Source: Heliocidaris erythrogramma
Taxonomy: Eukaryota > Echinodermata > Echinoidea > Camarodonta > Echinometridae
Assembly (NCBI GenBank): GCA_025617745.1
Contig: CM046870.1
Location: forward strand, 8,124,303 to 8,188,302
Reading direction: 5' to 3'
Length of the DNA stretch: 64,000 nucleotides
Within the stretch, counting starts at the first letter, position 1, and every line of letters begins with the position of its first letter. Made by a program: the position numbers and the translations under genes. Below are positions 49,033-61,610 of this stretch, one piece after another. Under the pieces are notes generated by a model, which was not told where the DNA came from, did no database searches, and saw only the letters and a program-made list of their open reading frames with translations.

Positions 49033-49463
49033 CACCTGAGAAATTAAAAAAAAGGGGGGTTATGAAATATCTTGAAAAATCGATCAAATCCCAGGATCAA
49101 ATTCCTGAAATTCCTGCTAGTTTTGATAGCTCATTCAGCCAGGATTATTTCATTTTGAAAAGTAGAAACACTGGCCCCCATCTCTTCCAAGGTATTGTAA
49201 TGACAGCTTACTTGGGAGGGGGTTGGTGTCTGTCCTGAGATATGGGGTTGGAATGAGAGCTCACCTGAGATAGGGGGGTACATTGAGCAGTGTTCTGAAT
49301 TTACGGGGGTCTCCAAAGCAGGAAAAGCCCGCGCAGAGCCCGCGCAGAGCCCGCGACAGGGGGGTTCAGAAATTTTGGCAGCCCTGAGATAGGGGGTGCT
49401 TTCAAAGGGAGGGAACAAGCATACGCGTACCCTAAATAATACTGAGTGGGGGGGGGGGCGGGA
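48828..49463. mobile_element. Nested GC-rich element between C- and G-runs
   Basis: It starts CGG followed by about 18 C and ACTCAG, and ends CTGAGTG followed by about 12 G and CGGG, an inverted pair. Inside are several AGGGGGT and GAGATAGGGGG motifs, a CT tract (49004-49029) and a doubled CGCGCAGAGCC. It is inserted in the 2.3-kb element. Confidence 0.6.
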
Positions 49464-49602
49464 AGAGTAGAAAACAAGCCACGAAAGCCTGGTCATGAAG
49501 AACGATTCACGATATGCACGCACTGTACCCACCAAACTACCAATTATCTAGGCCGCTGGTGCTGGAAGACTTGGCACCTTTATCCTTGTACCTTGATCAT
49601 AG

Positions 49603-49658
49603 TCTCTTGAAAAAATCCCTGCTGGAATTCACTTTCCAGCAGGGATTTTTTCAAGAGA
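49603..49658. repeat. Perfect hairpin, 24-bp arms and 8-base loop
   Basis: TCTCTTGAAAAAATCCCTGC with TGGA pairs exactly with TCCAGCAGGGATTTTTTCAA and GAGA. It is in the interior of the 2.3-kb element. Confidence 0.9.
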
Positions 49659-50737
49659 ATATTTCAACAAATTAGACATTATCTCTCACTTGAATCATGA
49701 AAAATAGCGATGATATTCCATTTGGACTCATTTGCAAAATTTAGAATCAGTTCTCAGAGGACAAATGCCGGTTATTAGGGGCTGTGATTTCCTTATCTCG
49801 CGATAGCACAATCGTGCACTGCCATCATGCATAACATGGATTCACTGCACAGTACGTTATCTTGTCAATGTACTTTGTTTGTTCTCACACCCATGCTTCG
49901 TATACACTGTACATGTTAGCACAAACAGTGCACATAGACAAGATAAGGTACATGTAGTTGTACGGTATCTACGTAGTGTAAGTTCGAACAACCATACTCG
50001 GAATTTTCAAAAAACGGATTTTCGCACAGAAAAACGTACGGACGTATTTTACTCCAAAAAAAGTATTAATACGTTAAAAACGTACTACTTTGCAGTTCTA
50101 TATATGTGACCAATTTTGAAGCCTATTTAATGAACAATATTTTTAATTGGTATGAGGATTTTTTTTTTTTTGGCTATTTTTTTTTTTTTTTACGACGGCC
50201 AATAGGGGGGGCGCGCGCCTGTTGCGCCCCCCCCCTGGATACGCCACAGCCATAAAGAGAAGCCTGAATTTAATGGAATAGTAAAGCACAGAGCCAAATA
50301 AAGACAAGAGAGTGATTGAAAAGAAATCAAAGGAAGCTAATGAACTCAATTTAATGCAATATATTTCATTTTCGCTGCATTTCATGAAATACTATAAATG
50401 CTATTTATGATAGATGTAATTTATTTAGTGCTCAGGATAAAAAATTTTCTCACCCTGTTGCTTTTTAGAAAGCAAGCAACAGGGCATTCAACAGGTTCTG
50501 CTTATGTATACAAAGGTTTAATGATTGATTACTATTACTTACGAATACATTTCCCAAAGAGCACACACCTTAAGGGAAGGCAAAAATCAACAGAGTGAGT
50601 TAATTTTTCCCTTTATTTTTTTTTGTTAAAGGGCAATCCAACTTGGTAATTAGATGATTGGTGTGAAAGCAGAAAAATAAGAAAAACAGGATAGTGAAAG
50701 TTTGAAAAAAGTCGGATAAGGATTAAGAAAGTTATGG

Positions 50738-51000
50738 ATGTTCAATTCAATTCAATTCAATTCTCATTTATTTCATTTTCAATAAAAAAGTACATTCAAA
50801 ACAAATACAAAATATGTCATAAACGAAATTAGAAAATGAAATGGGAAACTACATAAATAAAGCCCTTGGGCCTTGTACAAGCATAGTTCTCTAAAAAATG
50901 AGATCATTATATCTATGTGAATCTCAAATTGGCAACTTGGTTGAATCGATTGCGACATACTTGTGGAGATCTCTCCCATTTGTCGTACACAAAAATATCA
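50738..51000 (-). mobile_element. Possible LINE 3' end with TTGAA tail
   Basis: On the minus strand, AATGAAATAAATGAGAA is followed by four TTGAAT units, a typical non-LTR retrotransposon tail. The body is short and non-coding. The boundary at about 51000 is a guess. Confidence 0.4.
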
Positions 51001-52029
51001 CTCATTAATTTGCAGTTTTCTCCAAAGCGCCTGTACCCTCGGGGCAGTACTCAAAATATATTGGAGATAGCATATTGTTATAGGTCCTCTTGAAAGAAAA
51101 AGATCCTACTGAGTGATACATTTTGGGGAAAAATTACACTTTAGTCATTTTGTGTGTTTGGAGGAAAGGGAAATGTAATTATGTTTTTGATGATTCTAAA
51201 GACCTCAAAACAAACTACTTTTCTTTATTTCCTAGGTAACTGTTTCAGCACAACTTTGAAATGAAATTCTACTACCAGTATTACATATAATCTTCAAGTA
51301 CTATTTCTCTGATCATTTGGATTCATACCTGAAATATATCCTCAACAACTTGTGGCCACAGAAAAAGAATTGGATCATGGGAGACAGAAAATAAGATTCA
51401 GTAAGTAAAGTAGCCCCTCATTAGCATAGGGAGTGAGAGAGAAACGGTTATGAAAATAAATCAGGCTTGTGTGTGTCAAGAAGGCATGTTTTATACAGAG
51501 CAAGTAGGCACTTAATGCTGTACGAAGTAGTGCTATCCAAATATGTGAAGTGGTGACAAACACATAATTGACACACATGTCTTGGTAATGCTCGAACCCC
51601 GTCTTGAAATGTTTTCGTCGCTGTGAGATAGAGATATCTGTAGTGCTGCAACGTCTTGTCATCACATATCTCAGTTAAAAATGAGACTGTTACATTGGAA
51701 ATAATATATATATAATTTTTGCAGAAATAACTTCTATATTCAAAGAAAGTCCTTTGAATTTGTTAATCCAGTAGAGTGAAATTTGTTTGAGGCAATTCTT
51801 ATATTTCTTTGCTGATCTATAGGTATACTTTTTACATATTGGCCCAGTAACACAAATGACTGCGATCAATTATAAATTTGAAACAGCGATTCTGATTGGT
51901 TAATAGTCAGCCTTTCTTAATAGTATGTGTATGTAACAATAATCTTGACTGGCCACTGCAAGTTTGCAATTGATTGTAAACCTTTGTGTCACAGGGCCAA
52001 GGTGTCATTAAATGGTACATGAGAAACAT

Positions 52030-52108
52030 TTAACTCATTGCCTAAAGAAACCAGGTGGTTCCTTATTAAGCCTATGGGAATAAGAAAATGCAGTAGTCAA
52101 CAGGTTAA
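52030..52108 (-). mobile_element. P80 element, reverse copy
   Basis: TTAACTCATTGCCTAAAGAA to GCAGTAGTCAACAGGTTAA, TTAA on both sides. Confidence 0.75.
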
Positions 52109-52439
52109 CAAAAAGGCTTGTTAGGGTAAACTAAAACTCATCTGCCAAGAGTTAGAAATGCATTAACCCTATCAGGACCAAAGTCAACAACACTATGTAC
52201 AAAGTGAATAGTATTTTCGTCTTGTGGTAACGAGAGGGTCAACATTATTTATCACAGAGTTGAGGCCTCCCTTGCTCTTAACAGATGAAACATAACACAG
52301 TACTTCCATTAAACATTTCACACTATATCATGAGAGTGTGCTTTCCCAGAATCAATATGGGAGATATGCTTATCACAAACACAGAATTATCTTATAGTTT
52401 GTTTATCCCAACTACTCTAAAAGTGAAAGGGATCTAGAA

Positions 52440-52500
52440 ATAGAGAGGGGAGAGAGAGAGAGAGGGAGGGAGAGAGAGAGCTGGGGTAGAAAGAGAAAGG
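52440..52500. repeat. GA microsatellite
   Basis: GAGAGAGG repeats. Confidence 0.9.
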
Positions 52501-52691
52501 GGAAAAGATTGATCATTGTGAAGTGTTAAATTTCAGTTGAATTCCTGAGGCTACATGAATCCAAAGGAATATATAGATGGATCACTTCTAAGTTATCATT
52601 AATAATTTTGTAGGGAATGAATTAACCCTAGTACTGGATGTACAACAATAGTATAAGTAGTAACAGAAATTGCTTATTGAAGGTAGCTTCG

Positions 52692-52945
52692 CGAAATGTA
52701 GCGGCACAAAAAGAAGCGTCCAGAACGCAAAATGCGTATTGTTGAAAATCATAATTTCTTTGCATTAAGGTAGAAACTTATTGTTAGCCATAGAGTAGGT
52801 AGAAATACCTTCCCAACCTTGATTAGCCTTAATACTACCAAAACTGTCATTACATGTACGTTAATCCAAACTTTTAATTCACCACTATTATCAACAATTT
52901 TGCCGTTTACGTTCCGGACGCATCTTTTCGTACCACTCCGTTTCA
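52692..52945. mobile_element. Imperfect inverted-repeat element, about 250 bp
   Basis: GTAGCGGCACAAAAAGAAGC with GTCCAGAACG pairs with CGTTCCGGAC and GCATCTTTTCGTACCACTCC. The 90-codon minus frame across it is not recognisable. Confidence 0.6.
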
Positions 52946-53703
52946 CTATTAAAGCTACCGGTATATAAATGAGAAGGTACGTGTAATTGCTTCTCAAATG
53001 TATAATGCAATCACATGCCATACACTGTATTTCACTCAGAATACTGATAAATTTGATATGCTCTTTATTAAAAATAAGGAAAGTCCATTATCTTTGCCCT
53101 ATAAGTCCCACCAGGTTCATTCGTTGACCATTAGATTAGTAGAGTCTAAGTCATTCATTTTCAATATGTTTAATCAAAGATTTTCTTCATTAATCTATCC
53201 ACATACATAATCAACTAACATTTCAGGAGGCAAATTTCTAATTTTAATCATAGTGCATTTTATTTAAATTAGAGCCTGAGCTTGCAGATTACTTTGCATC
53301 TTATCTGTGGCCTTCTACACTATTTATTTGTTCATCATTCATTCATAATTACATCAATAAATTCCAATTCATTCATTTTTAATCTCTTTAATCAAAGATT
53401 CTCTTACTGAATCTTCCCAATTCAATTCTGTAATCAAGCTCCGCCCACTAAATATTTTCCTCATCATCATTCCTCATCATCATTCCTCATTAAAGATGTG
53501 CCCATAACACTTTCTTCCACTTTGGCCTCATCGCTGTCATTACATATTGAATAATAAGGAAATAATCACCGACTACGAGGACAGCGGAACAAACTATCCT
53601 CGCCAAATTGATCTTTGGGCTACTATCTTCACAAGCCACATGCGGCAATAGAAGATAGTATAGTCTATGAGACCACTGAGGCAGAAGATTTTAGGGAAAT
53701 TTG

Positions 53704-53783
53704 TTAACCCTTTGCCTATGGGAACTGGGTGGTCCCTGTATTAAGCCTATGAATAGGAGAGAATTCAATAGTCAACGGGTTAA
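53704..53783 (-). mobile_element. P80 element, intact reverse copy
   Basis: TTAACCCTTTGCCTATGGGA to CAATAGTCAACGGGTTAA, TTAA on both sides. Confidence 0.8.
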
Positions 53784-54261
53784 CTCTCTATAGGCAAAGT
53801 ATAATTAATGTTTACTTTCAATAATAATAAGGATATCTATTCTAACTACATTGCAAAAATCATAGATATCTTTACAATAAATTCTGGGGTGGGATTGGTA
53901 TTTACAGCATCGATACGGTTAACTCCTACTGTGCTGGTGTCTAGGTAACATTAAACAAACAGATGAGGTCATGTATCACCGCATAATTATTCCACCAGGA
54001 AATATATGGCATTTTATTTTATATCAATGTTAATTGTTAAAGCAATCTGAATATTTAAGAAACTTTATATCATCCTGTTTACACCTTTTTGAGAAAAATG
54101 CAGATTTTGTGAAGGGGTATTTTGTCAGTTTAAATGAAACACCATAAACAAATAAAAAGCAGAAAGTAAATAACTACAAGTAAACTCGGTTTCATACAGT
54201 ATTATAATAGCTCCTAGGCAGGTTATTGTGCAAAATAACAATGTTTGCTATCATTATCACA

Positions 54262-54346
54262 ATATCGTCTGTTTGGAGCCAGAAGGGCATTAACTCTGTA
54301 CAAAGATGTGAGTCAATGCCCTTCTGGCTCCAAGTTGACAATAATT
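54262..54346. repeat. Family-A palindrome
   Basis: ATATCGTCTGTTTGGAGCCA pairs with TGGCTCCAAGTTGACAAT. The right TTAA is changed to GTCAATG. Confidence 0.75.
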
Positions 54347-55099
54347 TCTTATACAAATTGCTTAAAAAGAGGTACAAGCATTTGAAAAGGAAGCATCCTT
54401 CTTGTTTCAATAAAATCTTAAAAAGAAACGAGGCACAGGGTTAAGAATCTTCATCAACCTGGAAGTGCATAGATTAAGGCCCAATAAAAGCCACTCATGC
54501 TGTCTCTTCTCATCGACCTCACATATATGCTTACAAATTACTTCTTGAATAAGATATTATCCCCAGGGAGACATGAATAATTAAATAATTGATTGTTACA
54601 AGAGGCAAGGGTGGAAGGTAATTGATGGAAGTGCAACTGATGAAAGAAATTGAAGTATACTCTTTCCCTATGACCCCAAATTAAACTGCATAAAGGAAGC
54701 TCTATCTTTATCCATAGACTGAGATAATATTCTTTGCAGATAATACTCTATATGATATAGGTATTACCTATATTCTATAGAGGTAACATTTTCCTTATTC
54801 TATACTCTCATCCTTTCAAAGACTTTTTGGTTGTAGCAAAGACCAACAAAATTATTTATGTATAAACTTCTTTCTTTTGTGCACACGTTTTTATATTTAT
54901 CGTTGTAAATTCAGAAAGGAAAAACCAAACTTTCAATCTGCTTTGTCATTTTTTAAGATTAAATATAAATCAGAATACCTGATAGCTCTCAAGAATAATA
55001 AGATGAGACTACATTTTCAAAAGTTTGTATTTGATATATGATGCTAGAGTCTGTATTTTCCCTGTAAGCCATGACCCGAGTGTAGTATACCATGTATTC

Positions 55100-55240
55100 A
55101 GCTTTGTTCAGTGACCGTACCTCTTTTTTTTTTTTTTTTTTTTTTTCTTCTTCTACTTTTTTTTTTTATTATGCTCATATTTATTTCTTTGTACATATGT
55201 TATCCATTGTTTCAATAAAAACATAAATAAAAAAAAAGAT
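55100..55240 (+). mobile_element. Possible LINE 3' end with poly-A tail
   Basis: A long T run, then ATTTCTTTGTACATATGTTA, TTTCAATAAAAACATAAATA and an A run. It looks like a 5'-truncated retroposed tail; family unknown. Confidence 0.35.
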
Positions 55241-55859
55241 TACATTGTCTGGTGAGATCTAGAAGGACTTTAATTCACACAAAGTTAGTGCCCTTTTGTC
55301 TCTAAAGAAAAGATATAACACATTGAGGGAATTAAAAATATATTTTGGGGAAGTACACAAAATTAATGCCCTTTTGGCACTAAAGAATACATAGAGGGAA
55401 AATTATATTAATTTTGTTTTTAGGGAGGGAGTGTATTTTTCCTATTCGTTCAAAATCATCTTGAAAGATTACATGTTTTTTTCAATAACACAATTGCCTG
55501 ATACAAAATCATTTGCTGACTGAATTAGTTATGAATAATATTATGAGGTTGATTAATCAGCGGTGAAAACTAATCATTACGCCATAATAAGGATAGAGGT
55601 GGATGTAATACAGAGTGCAATATGTCCTTTTTAATTACCAACTACACTTGCAGAGTACATCAAAATGGCAGAGGATTAAAAAAAATTCTATATTCTATAA
55701 CAATGTATTGAAGATTCCTTCTCCACAATGCACTTACATTTAGTAGATAGAAAGAAATGCATTTACATTGATACGGACAAAATACAATTGAAGGAGAAAT
55801 GAATATACAAACCCTTAATTAATTAAAATTCTTTGAATGTGCATCAGATAATGATAGAT

Positions 55860-56075
55860 TTAGGGGGCACAAGGAGCCCGTGCCCCCCCCCCCCCCACTT
55901 CCCTCAAAACCAAAGTGGCATAACACAAACATGCAAAAATGTGCCCCTCTCCTTTTCAAATTTTCAAAATACAATGACCATTTTTTTTCCAAGTCAGAAG
56001 AATTTGCTACTTGTTTTTGTGCAACTTTTTGTTGTTTTTTTCCTCATAAAATCATGGATGTGCCCCAGGTAGGAA
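55860..56075. repeat. G/C-run dispersed repeat
   Basis: TTAGGGGGCACAAGGAGCCC, about 15 C, and at the right GGATGTGCCCCAG. It is similar in style to the other G-run repeats. Confidence 0.4.
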
Positions 56076-57890
56076 CTACACACATCCTTAATAGTTAAAT
56101 CACATTCTGAGAAAGTACATCAGATATGATGATACACAAATGGTTAGAGTTGAAAGGTCAAGGGAATCCAAGACCTGTGCCTCAATTTGTGATGGTTGGA
56201 CGTATTGATTTTTTGTCTTTCATTGTGGTCGTTTGGTGTATAGAAGTACTAAAAGATCACCCAGTCTCCCTGTATCCTAATATTAGCAATCTCCAGCTTC
56301 TATGCAAATGCTAAGCGTATTCAGGTCAAGATGTAATTAGGCCAAATAAAATTGATTCCTAGTTTCTTATCTCTTCTCTTTCCTTTTATTCTGCCCGCCT
56401 CCTAACATATGTTATTTGATATTTTTGTTTTGAATGAATGAAATAAATAATGGGGTAATAAAATTTATGGATATGATGCAATTTCACCTATTATGTGTCT
56501 CTGTATTACATGTATAATTGAAATGAAAAACAGCAAATTTGTGTAGCATTTGTACAGAAAAATATCAAATATTTGATAACAGGGAATCCCCTCCTCATTT
56601 TCGAAAAATTCTTCACCAAGAAGAAGCCGGCAACACACCCACCTGCTGCCGAAATGATAGCTAGGAATCAATTTTACTTGGCCTTAGGCCAAGAAGAAAA
56701 TAGAAAGAGTGAAATATTGGGCCAGTATTGATAATGGACAGGAATAGATTAATTCACAACCGTATTCAAATTTATGAATATAATGGCTACTTTTGACAGC
56801 CCTAAATTTGGCCAAGGTTTACCCAGCACAGCAACAACTGATGTAAAACTAACCGATTCCCACTATAGAAATATAATAAATTTTAAGCAAAGAAACAACA
56901 CAAAATATTATCTAATTCTCTTCCAAATTAATTTGGGTGAGAAACATTTCACCCTGGGATTACTCCATGTTATTCCCCCTCCCTGCAACATTTTAGACTC
57001 ATTTTCATTCATTACCACTTCTATGGTTTTCTAATGTCAGATACTAACTTCAAATCGCAGGCAGGATATAAATATGCACATAAATCCCTTTGAATAGCCA
57101 CGAGAAGATTAGGGGTCCTATTTCAACATTACTGCATGGGGAAACAACAAACTCACGCATAGCATACATACACACATCAATACAGTCAAACCACACACAT
57201 CCTACACTCTGCATCCCAAGCCAGGCCTCACCAAAAAAAAAGCCACCCAGCTAGCATTTCACTGGCGATCGTCAAGGCTAGGGCCCAGTCTAACAAATTG
57301 ATCGATACTATGTTTATCAGTGGCAGTCGCCATAGCATGTCAGAAACTGTACATCTGGAGAAGCGCGCGCCCACGTATTCTATTCAGCGCCCTGCATCTG
57401 TGCGAGAGACACAAGAATGGCAGAGTGTTTCTTTATTGTTTGACGGTCGATCCTGTTTTATCCTTTCAAATAGAAAAGCGACTCTCAATTAAACTCAGAA
57501 GAGGCGTTTATTAGGTGTCACAGCGTAGCAATTCAGCTCATATGATTCCTAATAAATTTGTGAAAATCTAATTATAGTGCATGAGACACACACTATTCAT
57601 CATTATATCAATGTGAATACAATACGATAACTAATATTTATTGTTCTTCATCATGTTTCAACCAAGAGAACCAATTTTGGAGCAATTACAATACTTTCCC
57701 CAAAATTCAAACCATTTAAGGGCATACTCTCAAGTAATTAGACCAAATTTTAACAAGATTACATTTCAAGAGAAGGAAAGAATTAGAGACTTGGGAAGAA
57801 AATTAGGAGAAAGAAAAAGCGAGTGATGTCTATAGAAACTACCGCAAAGAATTAGTGCAATACCCTGAACACTGTTGGAAAGATCACAGA

Positions 57891-57912
57891 CCCCCCCCCC
57901 CCCCCCCCCCCC
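57891..57912. repeat. Poly-C run
   Basis: Twenty-two C in a row. Confidence 0.95.
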
Positions 57913-58689
57913 GCGCCCTCAATAAAAAAAAATCACAACTTGTCGCAGACACCTCCGATTAATTCTTTCCATCATTATAAAATGAACCTCCACCTTTGTC
58001 AAGAATAGCAGACGTTGACACTTAATAAAATACAATTCAAAGAGCAGTTTATGGAAACCAGCATACACATCGGAAGCCTGATGAGAAATCACATAATGAC
58101 CACATTGATTTTTGCTGGGAGGCGGAAGGCGCAACAAGAAAAACATTTTTGTCCTGCTCTTTTCTAATTTTCATTAAAAGGCTTGTGGAGTAGTGTACAG
58201 AAAATGTTCATGCCTGTACACATTATCAAGCTAATAGTGCAAGTCATGTGAGATGCCGATCTACAATTACATATTTTTATAAATATTTTATTATTCACCT
58301 CTTGTTCATTTGCCATATTATACTGTCAGTGAAATAACTCTGCTCTTATCTGTTTATATTTCATTTCTCGTAGGGAGGAACAATCAATTCAAATTGTTAC
58401 ACACAACGAGACAGAATGAAGAAACCTATTTCGGAAAACTATATATATGAATGGGGGATAAAAAGAAACAAGATATTTACTGCCATTTTTGTTGTCTATA
58501 TCTTTTGAAAAATGTGGTAGAAATGAAAAATATTGAACATCATAAAGTAAATGCGCTAAAAAGTATCATTTTCATTACTACAATAAGTTTAAACATGAAG
58601 ATGAGGTTTATAGCAATAATAATAATTATGATAACAACAACAATTACAGTAACATGAATAATAATAATACTCTATCTCGGAAAGAGTGC

Positions 58690-59160
58690 CCTCCCTCTTT
58701 CTATCTCTCTTTCTCTCTCTCTCTCTCCCCCTCTCTAGCACTCTATCTCTCTATCAATCTCTCTCTCCCTTTCTTTTTTTTCTCTCTGTCTCTGCATATT
58801 GTCCTCTTAGAAATTCTTATCTACTGAGGAGAGTTTCAAGCATCATCTACCATATATCCCATTGTGGTCATTAGAACATTATTAGATGATCAAGGTAAGA
58901 GATAAATCATTCCTGCACTCATCCTCTCACCCATTCTCTCTATCTATCTATCTCTCTCTCCCTTTTTTTTTTCTCTCTCTGCATATTGTCCTCTTAGAAA
59001 TTCTTATCTACTGAGGAGAGTTTCAAGCATCATCTACCATATATCCCATTGTGGTCATTAGAACATTATTAGATGATCAAGGTAAGAGATAAATCATTCC
59101 TGCACTCATCCTCTCACTCATTCTCTCTCTCTCTATCTCTCTCTCTTTCTCTCTCTCTCT
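58690..59160. repeat. Recent tandem duplication, 190-bp unit with CT tract
   Basis: CTGCATATTGTCCTCTTAGA to ATCATTCCTGCACTCATCCT occurs at 58790 and again at 58980 with no difference that I can see over about 140 bp. Each copy is followed by a CT tract of its own length. Confidence 0.9.
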
Positions 59161-59359
59161 TTTTTACTTATTCTCTGAGACTGTAGTGTCTCACAGCTTC
59201 TTGACTGGCTGGGATAAAGCCACACTATGCCAATGGCAGCTACTGAATCACTGCAGACAGTAGTTCTAAAAAGAGTCCAACAGTCATACAGCAATTACAG
59301 GATCTTATTTTATCATCAAAGTACACTTTTTATGCTTCATTCGAGAAATCATCAACATC

Positions 59360-59367
59360 TCTCCATC

Positions 59368-59409
<42 letters not shown>

Positions 59410-59752
59410 TGTACTTACCAAGACAATAACTTATCTTCAATGGACAGATACAAGAATTTTAATCATCAATAAACACTGTAAATCTTTCACGTGAGTAATA
59501 AATAATTGCAGTATATTTGTCTCTCTCTGTCTCTCTCTTTCTCTCTCTCTAACCTTTCCTTTTTCTGTCTGTCTCTGTACTTTCAATCTCTTTCACTTCT
59601 CTCCCTTCCCCCTTCTCTCTCTCTCTCTCTCTCACTCTCCATTTCTCTTTTTTCTCTCTGTTCTCTCCTCTCTCTCTCTCTCTCTATTCTCTCCTTTTCT
59701 CTGTCTCTCTCTGTCTCTCTCTCCCTCTCTGTTCTCTCTATCTCTTGTAGAG
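59360..59752. repeat. CT-rich tracts in diverged tandem units
   Basis: Two CT blocks each end in a similar sequence (AAGACAATAACTTATCTTCA at 59418; CAGACAATAACTCTTCTTCA at 59758). The Ser/Leu-rich frames are artefacts. Confidence 0.8.
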
Positions 59753-59869
59753 TCACACAGACAATAACTCTTCTTCAAAGGACAGCTTCAAGCATCTTTC
59801 CTCATCAAGGCCTATAAAAAAAATCCTCCAGCTCTCGAGATTCAACAACATAAATCATCTCAGTCCGTA

Positions 59870-60240
59870 GCCCAGCTCCATCTCCCTAACAGAGCCTCTA
59901 AGACAGCCGCAGTCACTCCTACTTATGCATGCAACTAAATACGTTAAGCCACAGGGTTCTCTCAAGCGAGAGTGGTTCCTTGAGTCTGGCGGCGTATCCG
60001 TGAGTGTTTGCTCAGCCGCAAGCCGCGGCGCAGTAGCCGCCCTGCCCGGAGCACTTAAGCCTGTTCCACGGCTTAAAAAAAATGTCCGCCGCGAGGAGCG
60101 TGCCACGCAGCAGACGGATCGATGTGAAACTTAACTGTTTCGTTTCACTTGGCTGTCGTCGGACATTAGAGAGTGTTTGATGTCCGAGACGGTGATGACC
60201 TGAAAATGGCGATTTAGGGAAGAAGATTATTGGCATTACC
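59870..60240. promoter_or_regulatory. CpG-rich island, candidate promoter or regulatory region
   Basis: This is the densest CpG stretch in the window (AGCCGCAAGCCGCGGCGCAG and further CCGCCGCGAGG). It follows a CT-rich array and is surrounded by CpG-poor AT-rich sequence. No coding match was found on either strand. It could be the promoter or 5' leader of an upstream ERG isoform or of an unseen gene. The assignment is inference only. Confidence 0.3.
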
Positions 60241-60436
60241 CTACTTTCGTTGTTTACAATATTAATGAATGAATTAAAACTTTGTGAAGCTCATACATGT
60301 ATTTTGTACATGTCTCCCAACTCCTAACCTGAAATTATTACCAGGGTAGCTACCTAGGATACTCATTGATATCAGCATAAATCACCACCATCCATATACA
60401 ATCAGCATTCAAATCTACATGTACATTTTGCACTGA

Positions 60437-60525
60437 AAATGTTGTCTGTTTGGAGCCAGAAAGGTGTTAACTCATATACTTTAATGCAGCGTTAATGCCC
60501 TTTTTTGCTCTCAGCAAATGATGCG
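60437..60525. repeat. Family-A palindrome, diverged copy
   Basis: TGTTGTCTGTTTGGAGCCAG and AAAGGTGTTAACTC pair with GCGTTAATGCCC and TTGCTCTCAGC. Confidence 0.65.
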
Positions 60526-61154
60526 TTCTAAATCCATCTACAATCAGATATAGGGCATATCAGTGACCCTTATCACTCATATTCACTGTGCAAATTCAGA
60601 TTGTTTGTTTTTTAAGGGACAGGATTTTTAGTAGAAAATAAAAGTGGTTGAATCATGCAAAAAAATATTTTCAACTGCGTGATTAAAAAAATAGTGATTT
60701 TCTGACATAAAGTTGTTCCATTGAAATAGAAATTTACCTCTAGTTTGTATCATAAATGGATTTTTTTGTAAAAAATTATATAAGTAAATTTGAGCCTGAG
60801 TTTACCCTAAATGGCTTCATGAAAGAGAAACAGATTCATTCAAAATACAAAGCTTGTTCAATATGCTGAAAAAGAAATTTTATTTTCTTTATCTTCTGAA
60901 TGAATTTTGTAAATGCACATGGTTCATAATCAACACATGGGGAAAGATTATCGCAGTAGCTATGTTCCATGATCAATTGCTCTTGAAGAATTCTCATAAT
61001 AAAAAAATCACTAGAAATATTTCACATCTTCAGACCAATTTTCATGCCACATCATGTTTATGCATGCACAGTCCCATATACTCCTATGTGTGTCCAGTAC
61101 TTTCCACTGTTTGTGATGCTCAGCTATGTGTTAACGGTTACATGTTGTTTTTTC

Positions 61155-61610
61155 TGAAGGTTTATAATTCCCAAGGTTCCTCTTTCCGAAGGTTCATATT
61201 TCCGAAGGTTCATATTTCCGAAGGTTCATATTTCCGAAGGTTCATTACTCCGACGGTTTGTAATTCCCGAATATGAAATAGGGTTCATAATTCAGAAAAG
61301 GAAGAGGATCATATTTCTGAAGGTTCGTAATTCCGAAAAGTTATGTAGGACTCTATCGCAATTTCGGAATACCTTCGGAATTATGAACCAATTTTTATTT
61401 TCAGAATTACAAACCCTATTTCATTTTTGGAATTACGAACCTTCGGAATAACGTACCTCGAAGTAATGCATCAAATGTTTGGAATTTCATTGTTTGAATA
61501 TTTCATTTTCGGAACTATGAACCCCCTGCTTTGGAGAATTTGTGTTTCGATATTACGAACCTCCAAAATTATGAACCTTTAGAAAAAAACGCACCTTTGG
61601 AAAAAACAAG
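61155..61610. repeat. GGTTC inverted-array element, longest copy
   Basis: The left half repeats TTTCCGAAGGTTCATA at least four times in a row. The right half carries GAATTACGAACCTTCGGAA and ends CCTTTGGAAAAAACAAGTAC, the mirror of the start at 20829. Confidence 0.8.

Larger units (their letters stand above)
47965..50259. mobile_element. 2.3-kb non-coding DNA element with 11-bp flanking repeats
   Basis: GCCATAAAGAG lies at 47965-47975 and again at 50249-50259. Just inside are the inverted ends GGGGCGTATCCAGG and CCTGGATACGCC, each backed by a G or C run and GCGC. An 11-bp duplication fits Mutator-like elements, or an 8-bp hAT duplication extended by chance. No transposase frame is seen. The part 48300-48540 is GC-rich (CGGGGCCC-type), and the interior carries a nested element and a perfect hairpin, listed separately. 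Confidence 0.65.
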
